A stretch of DNA of 64,000 nucleotides from Mercurialis annua (taxonomy: Eukaryota > Streptophyta > Magnoliopsida > Malpighiales > Euphorbiaceae): assembly GCF_937616625.2 (NCBI RefSeq), contig NC_065571.1, positions 55,847,651-55,911,650 of the forward strand, written 5' to 3'. The notes below the pieces were generated by a model. It did not search any database and had not been told where the DNA came from. It worked only from the letters and a program-made list of their open reading frames with translations. The translations under genes and the position numbers were made by a program. This document shows positions 1 through 11,518 of this stretch, piece after piece. Within the stretch, counting starts at the first letter, position 1; every line of letters starts with the position of its first letter.

Positions 1-134
1 CTTGGATTCGCCCAATCCATCCACTGATAATAGAAGCTTGAAATTTCTCCCGGAATTGCCCAAGCCAAGATACCAATCATGCTAAGAAGTTCTGACCAGA
101 AACTCCAAGCAAATGGGCAGTACAAGACAATGTG
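1..134 (-). pseudogene. LINE ORF2 fragment, zf-RVT region (truncated by window edge)
   Basis: The minus strand is open across the whole stretch and reads HIVLYCPFAWSFWSELL near its start. That is the H-[IL]-x(3)-CPF-[AS]-x-x-[FW]W signature of the zinc-binding region that follows reverse transcriptase in plant L1-type LINEs. No start or flanking LINE domains are present inside the window, so it is either the edge of a longer relic or a short scrap. The family assignment is by motif only. Confidence 0.55.
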
Positions 135-503
135 CCTAAAAATAGTTAACTCAATAGTATCCAACAACGCTAATAATTATTCAAGAAAAGTGAGTTTTAG
201 TAACGGTTTATTACAACGAATATTAAAATCGTTACAATAGAACATGGATTTTATAGCGATGGATATGGAGTTGGGAAGAAATGATCCTAAAACCACTAAT
301 ATTCTAGGGGAAATGATACTCATATGATGCATGTTGACACTATACGTATTTATTTGGTGGAGAATCTAACGCAAGACCTGGTGATGATGGATGGCAACCA
401 GTTTTGCTTCAACTGTTGAACACTCTTCTATTCATGAATTCTCAAATTTCTTTATAATTTGCCACTTATCTCCCTCTTTATTTTTTTATTGATTGAGAAT
501 ATT
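135..503. other. Unassigned AT-rich DNA
   Basis: No open frame, tandem repeat or terminal inverted repeat was recognised between the two LINE scraps. Confidence 0.5.
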
Positions 504-815
504 AAGATTGTTGTTTGGAATGTTCAAGGCGCGAGCTCTAAAGCTTTTGGTAGATTTTTTCGATTTTTATGTAACCGTAACTAGTTCGATATTGTGGAAC
601 TCCGCATAAGTGGTGTTAAACCTGATGAATTTTTTAATAATAGTGGGTTTAATTCATCCGACACAATTGAAACCCGAGGCTTTTCTGGTGGTATTTGGCT
701 CCTTTGGAGAGACGGGATGAATGTTAGAATCCTGGAAAATAACAAGCAGTATATCCATTTTAGGATTAGTATCCTAGAAAATAACAAGTAGTACAGTATA
801 TCCATTTTAACCATA
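504..815 (+). pseudogene. LINE ORF2 5' fragment, endonuclease N-terminus
   Basis: Frame 504 reads KIVVWNVQGASSKAFGRFF, an in-frame TAG at 582, then a segment containing RGFSGGIWLLWRDG. This matches the start of plant LINE endonucleases; the intact LINE at 43-49 kb has the closely similar AHGFSGGIWLLWNV. A second stop follows at about 789. The tail holds a tandem duplication: a segment of about 35 bp containing GAAAATAACAAG and GTATATCCATTTT occurs at about 733-763 and again at about 773-810. It is a dead 5' piece of a LINE ORF2, unrelated to the minus-strand scrap at position 1. Confidence 0.7.
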
Positions 816-2948
816 TATTGTTGTCCAACTGTACATATCTTGACCGTATATCAATAGTATTTTCGCCTTCCAGATTTGATAGGAAATCTAGGCCAGTACT
901 TCAGAATCCCTTCTGATATGTCTAGGCCGCCGGCCAAACTTATAACACATTTGATATTCATACTTTTTCTAAAAATTAATAACGGTGATTATACATTCCT
1001 ATTAGTGCTCGGAATTAAGCACGTTCCAATAGATCTCAATCGGTTCCAAAATTATGCATGCATCTTCATGCAAATAAATTTTAAAATCAAACAAATATTT
1101 AGAGATCACGTAATATATTTTTAATACGAACATCTATCAGCAAAAATTGCAAACACTTAAAGCAATTGCTTATTCATTCTCTAAATCTTTCCTGCTATCA
1201 CTTGAAGATATAAAATGGTTGTGCTTCCCCTCTAATTTCAATTTCACCTACAAAACATAAGTTAGAATTACAAGAAAAAGATAACGGGTTAGACTCAATC
1301 TCATCCTCTCTTGTTATAAGCTATGCCAACAATTGTTGTCCATCTAATTCAATGTGATCACTGATTTTTGTATTCCAAGTAGACATATTGTCCTTTTCTA
1401 TGCATGGATAAATAAGATGTTCAAGATATATTGTTGTTACGAGCCCACTCTAAAACTTGTCCATATATTAATTTATCTTTTTGATCATCAACCACAACCT
1501 GAATAGTAATATCACCACAACTAAAAAACGAGTTAAAAGAATCATTAGCATATTAATCATAATCGGGTAAAGATAGTGATGTTGAATAATAATATGGACA
1601 ATATGCCCAATCATGATTTCCTTGACATCATTCGCAAACATGAAATTAATTATATTGCATATAATTATAATTCATCATATTATTGTAAATTGAAGTCCTC
1701 ATATGGATAAGTTGATTCACCAAAATTCTTGATGATAGCTTAATAACAAAAATAAATAAATAAATAACAGAAACTAAAATGATTAAATAAATAATTAGCT
1801 AAGTTGTATTGATATAAATATCATTTTCCGGCAGCGCTAATTAAATACTTAATGCACAAAATTACAAGTATATAATATCGTGATTAAGTAATAAATTAGA
1901 ATAAGTAAGAGTATCAAACACATAAGAAATGTATCTAACACCAAAATAGTTAGCTAAATTATTATTTGAGCAATCGAATATGAGATGTTTTTTTATTTTA
2001 AATTAAACTAATAAAAACTAATAATAATAACAAACAACGTAGAATATTATTTTTATGTGGGTTCTCGATGCCTTACAATTCTAATATATATAATTCATAA
2101 CTTTAACCATTTTTTACAATGGCGGATAGATCTAAACTCGTTAACCTCCTATTTCATAGATGATGTTAACCTATCGCTTATAACCCGATTACCTCGAATC
2201 GTTCTTACTGTCACGATTTAGATGACAATAGAAAATAATTCGAAATTAAATTTAAAATAAAGCATTAAAAAAAGTTATCCACACATACCACACAACACAA
2301 ATATAGTGGACAAACTCATGTTTTATAATTACGTTCTTATTATCTTTTCCAACCAACTTCCTTTAATGACGTTTACTCACAAATCAATTTTCAATCATGT
2401 ACTTAGTGATCAGGTAATTTACAAGCATGAATCCAAATAATAAAAATTACAAAAATAAAAAAAGATATATAAATTAATTTTTAGAATTTAAATCACACCC
2501 ATACTACTTATAATACTCTAAATTAATAAATTTAACTAAACATAGTAAAAGCAAACAAGCAAATAATAAAGAATTGCATAATTAAAGAGAAGGGAGAAGA
2601 AATCAAATTTGATTTGACTTGAAAATAAATTACTTCAATAAAATCTTGAAATTAAACTCGTGCATTGGATGATCTTATAAGATAAGTTAAAGAAAAAATA
2701 AACTAAATTAAAAATAAAATTAAATAAAATTAAACTAATAAATAAAGCATATAATGATTTATTTAGCATAATGAATTCAAATGAATTATTGGCTTTAAGT
2801 TGAACTCTATTTATAGAGCTTAGTGTTGCTTTAAGTCATTCTCCTTTTAGAATTAGGAATAAATGTTGAATATGTATAAAGACACGTACACTAATTTATT
2901 TATTTTTAAAAAATAAACGAGATCCGATTTCGATCCAAATTTGATTTC
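816..2948. other. AT-rich intergenic DNA
   Basis: No convincing gene. The short open frames are random. A TATA-like box CTATAAATAG lies on the minus strand at 2807-2816, about 135 bp outside the Copia LTR; it could be a remnant promoter of an older element, but nothing downstream supports that. The Copia element at 2954 inserted at the right edge of this stretch. Confidence 0.4.
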
Positions 2949-2953
2949 AGATC

Positions 2954-3676
2954 TGTTGGAACAATTGCTGTTGAAACTTATAACTCTGAAAAGGCTGAGT
3001 CGCGGACTAGGTCGCTCTCTTTTAGACGTTTCGCGGCTCAGCTCGAAGGTGCAAAGCTGACGATCAACCACGTCGTCCCCAGGATAAAACAGCCGAACTA
3101 CTGTCACCACTGCACTGTGATAACAGCTCAAAAACACTTATTCTGATTGCTCAAGATCGGAATTATAAACACTGATTTGTTTTTCTTTACTCAAGACTGA
3201 GCTCTGGTTTCTGGTGTCTATCACAAATGAGAGGACTGCTTCTATTTATAGGAAAGTTGAGGGGGACAAAACATTAAAAGCCATTAAAACTGAAATCTGT
3301 ATTAATTAAAATAAAATCAGTCAAATAAAATTAAATGTGAGGGAGCTGATTCAGGGATAATGTTTAGTTGCAAAAAATTCAAATAAAAACGTTACAAAAA
3401 ATTAGTGCTCGAACCGAACCAACCAACCAAACCAAACCAGGCCAGGCCAGGCCGACCGGACGGACGGCGCGCGCGCGCGTGTGTGGTAAATCGGTAAGGA
3501 TTTAACTCCTAACCCACTCACAAAACTGGGTACCCCTTGGGGCCCAAACCCAAGTGAGTAAACCACTCCATATAAACCCATGATAAGTCACACTCCTTAC
3601 CAATGTGGGAATTAATGCACTTTCCTTATTTTGGATTTTTCACACTAAAGTGTGTTCACACACACTTATTTCAACA
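2954..3676 (-). repeat. Copia 3' LTR (element orientation), 723 bp
   Basis: Direct repeat of 8149-8850. It contains an expanded run of CCAACC/CCAGG units followed by a CGCG run near 3415-3480 that is shorter in the other LTR, so this simple-repeat block accounts for most of the length difference. A polypurine tract lies just outside at about 3677-3687. Confidence 0.93.
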
Positions 3677-3687
3677 ATCCCCCACTT
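3677..3687 (-). other. Polypurine tract of Copia element
   Basis: The minus strand reads AAGTGGGGGAT directly before the LTR start TGTTGAAAT, the expected position of the plus-strand priming site. Confidence 0.75.
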
Positions 3688-4193
3688 GAAAAATTTTAAA
3701 ATATCTCGAGTAATTTCTGTATCAATAAGATTGTGCATAAGCAAAAGTATCTTTCGATTTGAACTTTTGCGTAGTGAGTAGGATTCTGATTCAACAAGAG
3801 TGACTCGTAGTCTTGAACTCTATCTCGGACATCATACCACACACAACCTTTTCATTAAGTGTACTCAAATGCCCGTGCATTTATGGCCCTGCACGTCTAT
3901 CCCAGTTTAGTGAACGCTCTAGAAATTTTTGCCTAAAAAACTTCATGGAAAGCGGCCCCACTTCCACATTCACAAAGGTGAAGCTATCAAGAGTACTCCT
4001 GTAGCTAGGTACTCCACTCCATATGGAGTATAGACTTCATTAAGAGATTCTATTAACTCATCCTCTAATCGCTTCAGGAATCAAGCTTCGATATTGCATG
4101 TTCTGGCTCATATCAATCATAACTTGTTATTACCCATTGAACCTATTTCTTGGGATCTCCAGTCAGTTAGGTCGGGTTACCATTATGAATGAC
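3688..4193 (-). other. Copia 3' untranslated internal region
   Basis: About 500 bp between the end of the RNase H frame and the polypurine tract. No coding signature was seen; the 63-codon plus-strand frame here has no recognisable feature. Confidence 0.6.
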
Positions 4194-6233
4194 TCATTCT
4201 ATAGGCAATAGTCCCATTCCCTTGGAAGTTTTATGGACTTTCTCTCTAGCTAATCCTTTCGTCAAAGGATCTGCTAAGTTATCATCAGTGCGTACATGAT
4301 CCACTCTAACAGCTCCTGTTGAGATAAATTCTCTAACAGTGCTGTGCTTACGACGTATCTGTCGTTTCTTACCGTTATAGTAACGGTTCTCAATTTTTGC
4401 AATAGCCGCGGTACTATCGCAATGGATCAACACAGCTGGTATCGGTCTTTCCCATAAAGGAATCTCAGCTAGCAGGCTTCTTAGCCATCCTGCTTCTTCA
4501 CTAGCAGCAGCTAGTGCTATCATTTCTGACTCCATCGTAGATTGAGCCAAAATCGTCTGTTTCTTTGATTTCCAAGAAACAGCTCCACCAGCTATACTAA
4601 AGATATAGCCGCTCGTAGCTTTGGAATCATCTGACAATGTATTCCAATCTGCATCACTGTACCCTTCAAGTACAGCAGGATGCTTCTGATAATGTATTCC
4701 AAGATTCATAGTTCTCTTAAGGTATCTCATAACCCTTTCGATACCATTCCAATGCTCAATACTTGGTCTACTAGTAAACCTGCACAGTAATCCAACGACA
4801 TATGCTATGTCGGGTCTAGTACAATCAGTGGCATACCGAAGGCTGCCAATGATGCTCGCATAATCAGACTGTCGTACACTATCACCAGTGTTCTTAAAAA
4901 GTTTTACACTTGGATCATAAGGTGTACACGCAGGTTTACAGTCGAAGTAGTTATATTTCTTTAGAATCTTCTCAACATAGTGAGATTGATCTAAAGAAAT
5001 TCCTTTTTCAGATCTAGTTATCTTTATGCCAAGAATGACATTCGCTTCACCTAGATCTTTCATATCAAAGTTGGCACCCAACATTGATTTCACAGCATTC
5101 ACAACATGAATATTTGATCCAAAAATCAACAAGTCATCAACATATAAACATATGAAAGTACAAAGCTCATTCTCATATTTATAATATATACATTTGTCAC
5201 TTTCATTCACTTTAAAGCCATTTGAGATGACAAGATTATCAAATTTCTCATGCCATTGCTTAGGTGCCTGTTTTAGACCATACAAGGATTTGTCTAACTT
5301 GCACACTTTCTGTTCCTGTCCATGTATCACAAAGCCTTCAGGTTGGCCCATGTAAATTTCTTCCTCCAATTCACCATTCAGAAAAGCAGTCTTAACATCC
5401 ATTTGGTGTACTACCAAATCATAAAGTGCAGCGATCGAAATCAACACTCTAATGGATGTTATTCTAGTAACTGGTGAATAGGTATCAAAGAAATCAACGT
5501 TTTCACGTTGTCTATAACCCTTAGCAACGAGTCGAGCTTTATATTTATCAACTGTGCCATCAGATTTCATTTTCTTTTTCAAAATCCACTTGCAACCTAT
5601 GGTCTTGCAACCGGGGGGTAAATCAGTTAAATGCCAGGTCTTATTGGACTCCAAAGATTCCATCTCATCATTTATGGCTTCTTGCCAAAGATCAGCATCT
5701 AAAGAAGTTAGAGCTTCCTGGAGGTTTGCAGGATCCTCCTCTAAGGAATAGACTTGGAAATCAGGACCAAAATCTTTCGTGATTCTAGCTCTTTTACTCC
5801 TTCTGATCTCTGGTTCTATATCATCTGTAATCTCTTTATTCCTGACAACAGGAATATTAACAGATGATTCGCCCCCACTATTTCCTAATTTAAAAGGAAA
5901 TTTCTGTTCATAAAAATCGGCATCCACGGATTCAATAATCACTCGTGCAGTCAAGTCATAAAATCTGTATGCCTTGCTATTGACTGCATACCCAATGAAC
6001 ACACATTCATAGGCTCTACTTGCTAATTTTATTCGTTTTGGATCAGGAATCCTAACATAGGCCAAACAACCCCATGTTCTCAAATAAGACAAATTTGGTT
6101 GTCTTTTCTTTAGGATCTCATATGGTGAGATCTTACTGTTTGATTTAGGAACTCTATTGAGTACATAACAAACAGTCAGTAGGATTTCGCCCCACCAATA
6201 AGAAGCAGCACCTGAATTCAATAAAATAGACAC
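4194..6233 (-). pseudogene. Copia Pol, C-terminal part: integrase C-terminus, reverse transcriptase, RNase H
   Basis: Open frame of 679 codons. It begins inside the integrase C-terminal region ([14 protein letters not shown]), then carries the Copia reverse transcriptase with [23 protein letters not shown] and the catalytic YVDD at about residue 366, and ends with RNase H ([31 protein letters not shown]). These domains convert element RNA into DNA in the virus-like particle. The frame is the continuation of the 6245-8116 frame. The two are separated by a one-base shift in an A-run near 6260, so the annotated first Met is not a true start. Apart from that break the catalytic motifs look intact. 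Confidence 0.93.
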
Positions 6234-6244
6234 TACAGCTTCTG

Positions 6245-8116
6245 TTAGTGTTCTATTTTTCTCTCGGCTTTACCGTTCATTTCAGGATAATATGGCGCTG
6301 TTCTTTCATGTACTATGCCATGCGAGTTATAGAAGTCTATAAACAAGCTTGATTCATATTCAGTACCTCTATCACTGCGAAATCTTTTGATTTTCTTATT
6401 GAATTGATTTTCAATTTCTGTAACAAATAACTTGAACATGTCAAGTGCATCACTCTTATTTTTCATCAAGTACACTAAAGTAAAATCAGAACAATCATCG
6501 ATAAAAGTGATAAAATAACGTTTGCCATTTCTGGTCAAGGTTCCATCAAGTTCGCATATATCAGAATGAATTAAATCTAAAGGCTCAGATTCTCTAATTA
6601 CTGATTTATGTGATGTTTTTGTTATTTTAGCCTGACTGAAAAATTCACATTTTTCAAAATCATTTAAGGTCATTTTAGGAATTAATCCTAGGTTACTCAT
6701 ATTATTAATAATCCGTTTATTAACATGACAGAGTCTTGCATGCCAAACATTAAAATCACACAGTAAGTAAACTGAAGTAGAAACTTTATTAATGTCAACA
6801 TTCATTTTGAACATATTCTCACAAGCATAACCCTTTCCCACAAAAGTACCACTTTTAGTGATGGTATACACATCACCCCCAATAGTCTGAAAAAACCCAG
6901 CCTTGTTGAGAAGATAGCCAGACACCAGATTCTTTCGCATCATAGGAGTGTGCATGACATCCTTCAATATTAGCGTCTTTCCCGAAGTGAACTTCAGTTC
7001 GACACTTCCAATTCCAGCAACAATAGTGGTGTGAGTGTCACCCAACAACACTTTCTTGTCTTCAACAGCAGAGTATGTCTTAAACATAGTACGGTCATGG
7101 CAGACATGGCGAGATGCACCAGTGTCTACCCACCACCCATCAGATCCACCAACAAGATTGATCTCAGACATCATCTCTGTGATCATAGCCACAAACGGCT
7201 CTTCAGTCAGGTTAGCCTGTGGGGCTGTGCCTGGTCTGTTCCGACACTTGCGTGCCATATGACCTGGTTTTTCACAGTTAAAACACAAAAACTGTGGCAG
7301 GTCATTTCTGACAGGTGGTTGCTGTCTCACATTCTGATTTCCATTCTGTTTAGCTTTGTTACTGTTCACAGATTGGTTTGAGTTCACATTGCGATTCTGA
7401 TTCTTAAAATTTTTTCCTTTCGGCTTCAGAACCGCAGAACTGAACTTTCTAGTGCTGTTTGATACAACAAGCACTTCATCTTTCTGGTCCTGTTTTCTTG
7501 CCTCTTCTTCAATGTGAAGTCGAGTAATTAGACTTTCCAAAGAAAATTCCTTAGTTTTATGCCTTAGAGAATTCTTAAAATCCTTCCACGAAGGAGGCAA
7601 CTTATCAATTAAAACAGCAACTTGAAATTGTTCGTCTAGTACCATACCTTCTGAAATGATCTCGTGAGCGATTTTCTGCACTTCATGAGATTGCGCCTCT
7701 ACAGACTTATCATCCGTCATTTGATACTTGAGGTAGCGACTGACTGCATATTTTTTCGTCCCCGCTTCCTCGGTATCATACTTCTTTTGCAACGCTTCCC
7801 AAGTTTCCCTTGCAGATTTTCCATTATTGTAATAATCGTATAGATCATCACATAGAGCATTGAGTATGAAATTTTTGCACATGTAATCCATGTTCATCCA
7901 GTTTTGAATTTCTGCATTTTGTTTTTCTTTTTCTTCATCCGCAGCATCCTCATCAACCACTGGCATATCAGTGGTAAGCACAGCAGCAACTTTCTTCATT
8001 GTTAAGAAGAACTCAGTTTTTTGTCTCCACCGTTTGAAATGCAGACCTTCAAACCGGAATGGTTTGTTGGTATCAACGCCGGAGGAACCGAAGGCAGTGA
8101 CCTCTTCAGAATTCAT
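6245..8116 (-). pseudogene. Copia Gag, protease and N-terminal integrase (frameshifted polyprotein)
   Basis: Open frame of 623 codons beginning at the first ATG, only 32 bases inside the upstream LTR. The order is Gag with a CCHC knuckle (CFNCEKPGHMARKC, about residues 277-290), aspartic protease (WWVDTGAS, about residue 330), and integrase with an HHCC-like region (WHARLCH, about residue 457) and catalytic core (D in LIHSD, RSDRGTEY). Two oddities stand out. The second half of the zinc region reads KCEFFSQAK, so the second Cys of the usual C-x2-C pair is missing. The frame ends at [10 protein letters not shown] because of a one-base shift in a short A-run. Function of this copy in cis is therefore doubtful. 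Confidence 0.93.
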
Positions 8117-8148
8117 AGTAGCAATTGTTTAAGGGAACGTCTAAAAAT

Positions 8149-8850
8149 TGTTGGAACAATTGCTGTTGAAACTTATAATTCTGAAAAGGCTGAGTCGCGG
8201 ACTAGGTCGCTCTCTTTTAGACGTTTCGCGGCTCAGCTCGAAGGTGCAAAGCTGACGATCAACCACGTCGTCCCCAGGATAAAACAGCCGAACTACTGTC
8301 ACCACTGCACTGTGATGACAGCTCAAAAACACTTATTCTGATTGCTCAAGATCGGAATTATAAACACTGATTTGTTTTTCTTTACTCAAGACTGAGCTCT
8401 GGTTTCTGGTGTCTATCACAAATGAGAGGACTGCTTCTATTTATAGGAAAGTTGAGGGGGACAAAACATTAAAAGCCATTAAAACTGAAATCTGTATTAA
8501 TTAAAATAAAATCAGTCAAATAAAACTAAATGTGAGGGAGCTGATTCAGGGATAATGTTTAGTTGCAAAAAATTCAAATAAAAACGTTACAAAAAATTAG
8601 TGCTCGAACCAACCAAACCAGGCCAGGCCGGCCGACCGGACGGACGGCGCGCGTGTGTGGTAAATCGGTAAGGATTTAACTCCTAACCCACTCACAAAAC
8701 TGGGTACCCCTTGGGGCCCAAACCCAAGTGAGTAAACCACTCCATATAAACCCATGATAAGTCACACTCCTTACCAATGTGGGAATTAATGCACTTTCTT
8801 TATTTTGGATTTTTCACACTAAAGTGTGTTCACACACACTTATTTCAACA
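8149..8850 (-). repeat. Copia 5' LTR (element orientation), 702 bp
   Basis: Direct repeat of 2954-3676. On the element strand a TATA-type box CCTATAAATAG lies at about 8438-8448, a likely start region for the element RNA. A CG-rich block near 8605-8650 is shorter than in the partner LTR. Confidence 0.93.
8438..8448 (-). promoter_or_regulatory. Putative TATA box in Copia LTR
   Basis: The element strand reads CCTATAAATAG. It is followed downstream by the remaining ~290 bp of LTR and then Gag, as expected for an LTR promoter. The same box is present in the partner LTR. Confidence 0.5.
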
Positions 8851-8855
8851 AGATC

Positions 8856-9341
8856 TGCTCGAGGACGAGCAGCGGCAACGAGATGGTATGGTCGATGACG
8901 GGAATAGCTTTTTAACGACATGAATTAAGCATCTAGCGCGATCATGGCATAAAATCAACCAAAAATTTATGAACAAAATCGACCAAATTTAACATGCAAC
9001 CAATGAATTATGAAACTCAGAAATCAACCGACCCCTTGAAGCCCAAAAACGCAGAAAATAACTTGAGAAAGAAGAAGGATCAAAGCTTCTTTGATGATCA
9101 CATGCTCAAACTCTTTGCATGTGGACTTTTTTTTCTCCAAATTCTTAATAAAAATAGCTCAAGGATCATTAAATACCGTCAAAGGATCAAAGTCTAGGTT
9201 TAGGATCAAAGTCTAGGTTTCTTAACAAAGAAAGCTCTAGTTTGACTTGAAAATTCGCATGAAAATATATGAAATTTAATACGAAAATGGGGGTTTATAA
9301 ATTGTGCCCGCCAGACGATTATCTGGATTCGAAAACTAAAC
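8856..9341. other. Non-coding DNA between Copia and foldback element
   Basis: No gene recognised. A 19-bp tandem duplication (GGATCAAAGTCTAGGTTTA type) lies near 9183-9221. This DNA is probably continuous with 10320-10681 and 11519 onward, into which the foldback element and the hAT MITE inserted. Confidence 0.4.
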
Positions 9342-9350
9342 AAAAACACA

Positions 9351-10310
9351 CGGCTAATAATCACCCACGCCCCTAACTTTAGAAGTACTTTACGACAAAC
9401 CCCCTGATAAAAAAAAACGATCAGTAAACCCCCTAATCTTTGTGGCGGCGCCACCTAAACCCCCTAAACCCCAAATATGACGAAAATACCCCTGACGCAG
9501 TCGTTTTCAGTCAACTGCCATACTTCAAAAAAAAAAATCTGACGGCGCCACGTCAGTTGCCACGTCAGCAAAAATTCATAAAAAATTAAAACACATAAAA
9601 TACCCCCATATTTAATTAAAAAATAAATAAAATAACTCAACCCAACTCTATCTAACCCAAACCATTCAATCAATCCAACCACAAACGACTCAACCACCCC
9701 CAACCACCGCTACCCGCGACCAACCCGCCACCTGACCACCGCCGGAAAATTTTCCGGTCATCTTCTCCGAGATGACAGGAAATTTTCCGGTCACCCATAA
9801 CTTCGGATCTGTTCCAAGAACAGATCCATCGTCGGATCTGATCTTGGAACAGATCCGACGATGGATCTGTTCTTGGAAGAGATCCGGCGAGGAGGGTGAC
9901 CGGAAAAATTTCCGGTCATCTCGGAGAAGATGACCGGAAAAATTTCCGGCAGTGGTTGGGCTGGCGGCGGTATTGATGGTTGGGTTAATTATTTTGGTTA
10001 ATTAAATGGTTAGTGTGTTGATTTGTTTTTCTTGTCCTTTTTTAAATTAAATATGGGGGTATTTTAGGTGTTTTAATTTTTTATGAATTTTTGCTGACGT
10101 GGCAACTGACATGGCGTCGTCATATTTTTTTTTGAAGTATGGCAGTTGACTGAAAATGACTGCGCCAGGGGTATTTTCGTCATATTTAGGGCTTACGGGG
10201 TTTAGGTGGCGCCGCCACAAAGATCAGGGGGTTTACTGATCTTTTTTTTTTATCAGAGGGTTTGTCGTAAGGTACCCCTAAAGTCAGGGGCCGTGGGTGA
10301 TTATTAGCCA
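9351..10310. mobile_element. Foldback Mutator-like (MULE) non-autonomous element, 960 bp, 9-bp TSD
   Basis: The two halves are inverted repeats of each other: CGGCTAATAATCACCC at the left matches GGGTGATTATTAGCCA at the right, and similarity continues through most of each ~470-bp arm. A perfect 9-bp duplication AAAAACACA flanks it (9342-9350 and 10311-10319), the size made by Mutator-superfamily transposases. The centre (about 9760-9950) is built of smaller inverted repeats of GGATCTGTTC and GGAAAATTTTCCGG type. It has no coding capacity and must rely on a transposase elsewhere. Confidence 0.88.
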
Positions 10311-10319
10311 AAAAACACA

Positions 10320-10681
10320 TACAATTGTCTAACACTAAAATCCAGCTTTTTAACTTAAAATGAAATTTCAAAATGCCTCGAATCAAATCCCGATTAAAAA
10401 CCTATTCTCAACCATGCATGCAATCACTCAAAACTCAAATCAAATCGTAATCCAAACATCACATGACCAATCAAAGCGAAACACATAAGCTACTAGAAAC
10501 TATCCGAAACCTTCGGAGAAACTTGCCGAAAATACACGAGATATTACACCTAAACCTAAATTTTCCAATTGAAATCATGTTCAGTCGATCAATGATCCAA
10601 GATGTCGCCTTATTTGAATCCGTTCGTAAAAACCCAAAACTTACGTTTTGTTTAGTAAGTTTTGTAGCCAACGATACGCTA
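10320..10681. other. Unassigned DNA between two DNA transposons
   Basis: Short open frames on both strands, none with a recognisable domain. No repeat seen. Confidence 0.4.
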
Positions 10682-10689
10682 CCGATCAC

Positions 10690-11510
10690 TAGGGGTGGGC
10701 AAAAAAACCGGTCAAATCGATTAACCGAACCGAAACCGGAAATACGAACCGGAAAATGTGGTTAACCGGTCCAACGGTTTAGGTTTAGGTTTTGATTTTT
10801 AGTTTTCATGGTTAATGGTTTAGGTTTAGGTTTTGGATTTCTAAAAACCGTGGTTAATCGGTTAACCGGTTTATATATATATTCATATATTTTTAATAAT
10901 TAATAAGATATATTTTATGATCTGTGAAATAATATAGATTTTATAATATACACAATAAAATCTAATTATAAAAATATATTGACATATATTTTATTTAGGA
11001 ATATTTATATATTTTAGGAGAATTTATATATAAAAATATTTTAAAAGAAATTTGTCGTTTTCCTTATTAAAATATTTACTTAACAGAAATAGGAATATTT
11101 AAGTATATAAATAGTAGAAAGTGGACGTGAACAACACCACAATCAATTCAAAAAATACAAACCTAACTTTAATATTACTCATAAATTATTTATAAATAAT
11201 AATAGTTTTAAATATTTGCATTGACTTAACTATTCATAAGATAGTTTAGATTTATATTTTTAATATAATTTGAATTTTTATAGTTTTTTTTGCTTGTAAA
11301 ATTTTATCTTTTTTGTCTTTAATTTTTCTAATGGTTATATGGTTAAAAACCGTAAAATCAAAAAACCGAACCGTTTTTTATGGTTAACCGATTTACCGGT
11401 TAACCGTTTAAAATTTTAGGTTTAGGTTTTTAATTTTAAAAACCGTATTACAATGGACCGGTTTACAAATTGCCCTCAAGGACCGGTTAACCGGTCCATG
11501 CCCACCCCTA
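10690..11510. mobile_element. hAT-type MITE copy 1, 821 bp, 8-bp TSD
   Basis: Terminal inverted repeats TAGGGGTGGGCA and TGCCCACCCCTA are perfect. The 8-bp duplication CCGATCAC occurs at 10682-10689 and 11511-11518. Subterminal regions are rich in ACCGGTTAACCGGT-like motifs in both orientations; the core is AT-rich and non-coding. A second copy of the same family lies at 21703-22504. TIR sequence and 8-bp TSD place it in the hAT superfamily. Confidence 0.93.
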
Positions 11511-11518
11511 CCGATCAC

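Larger units (their letters stand above)
2949..8855 (-). mobile_element. Copia-superfamily LTR retrotransposon, nearly intact, with 5-bp TSD
   Basis: Two direct LTRs (2954-3676 and 8149-8850) bracket a Gag-Pol region on the minus strand. The 5-bp duplication AGATC is present at 2949-2953 and 8851-8855. LTR ends are TGTTG and CAACA, i.e. TG...CA. The domain order is Gag zinc knuckle, protease, integrase, reverse transcriptase, RNase H, which defines Copia. The two LTRs differ by only a handful of substitutions plus length changes in a CCAGG/CGCG-rich stretch, so the insertion is young. One frameshift breaks the polyprotein. A polypurine tract (AAGTGGGGGAT on the minus strand) adjoins the downstream LTR. 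No initiator-Met primer-binding site was recognised next to the upstream LTR. Confidence 0.95.

Noticed and set aside
9206..9703. Two minus-strand frames of about 80 codons
   Set aside because: They cross the foldback element boundary or lie in its arm, and show no domain.
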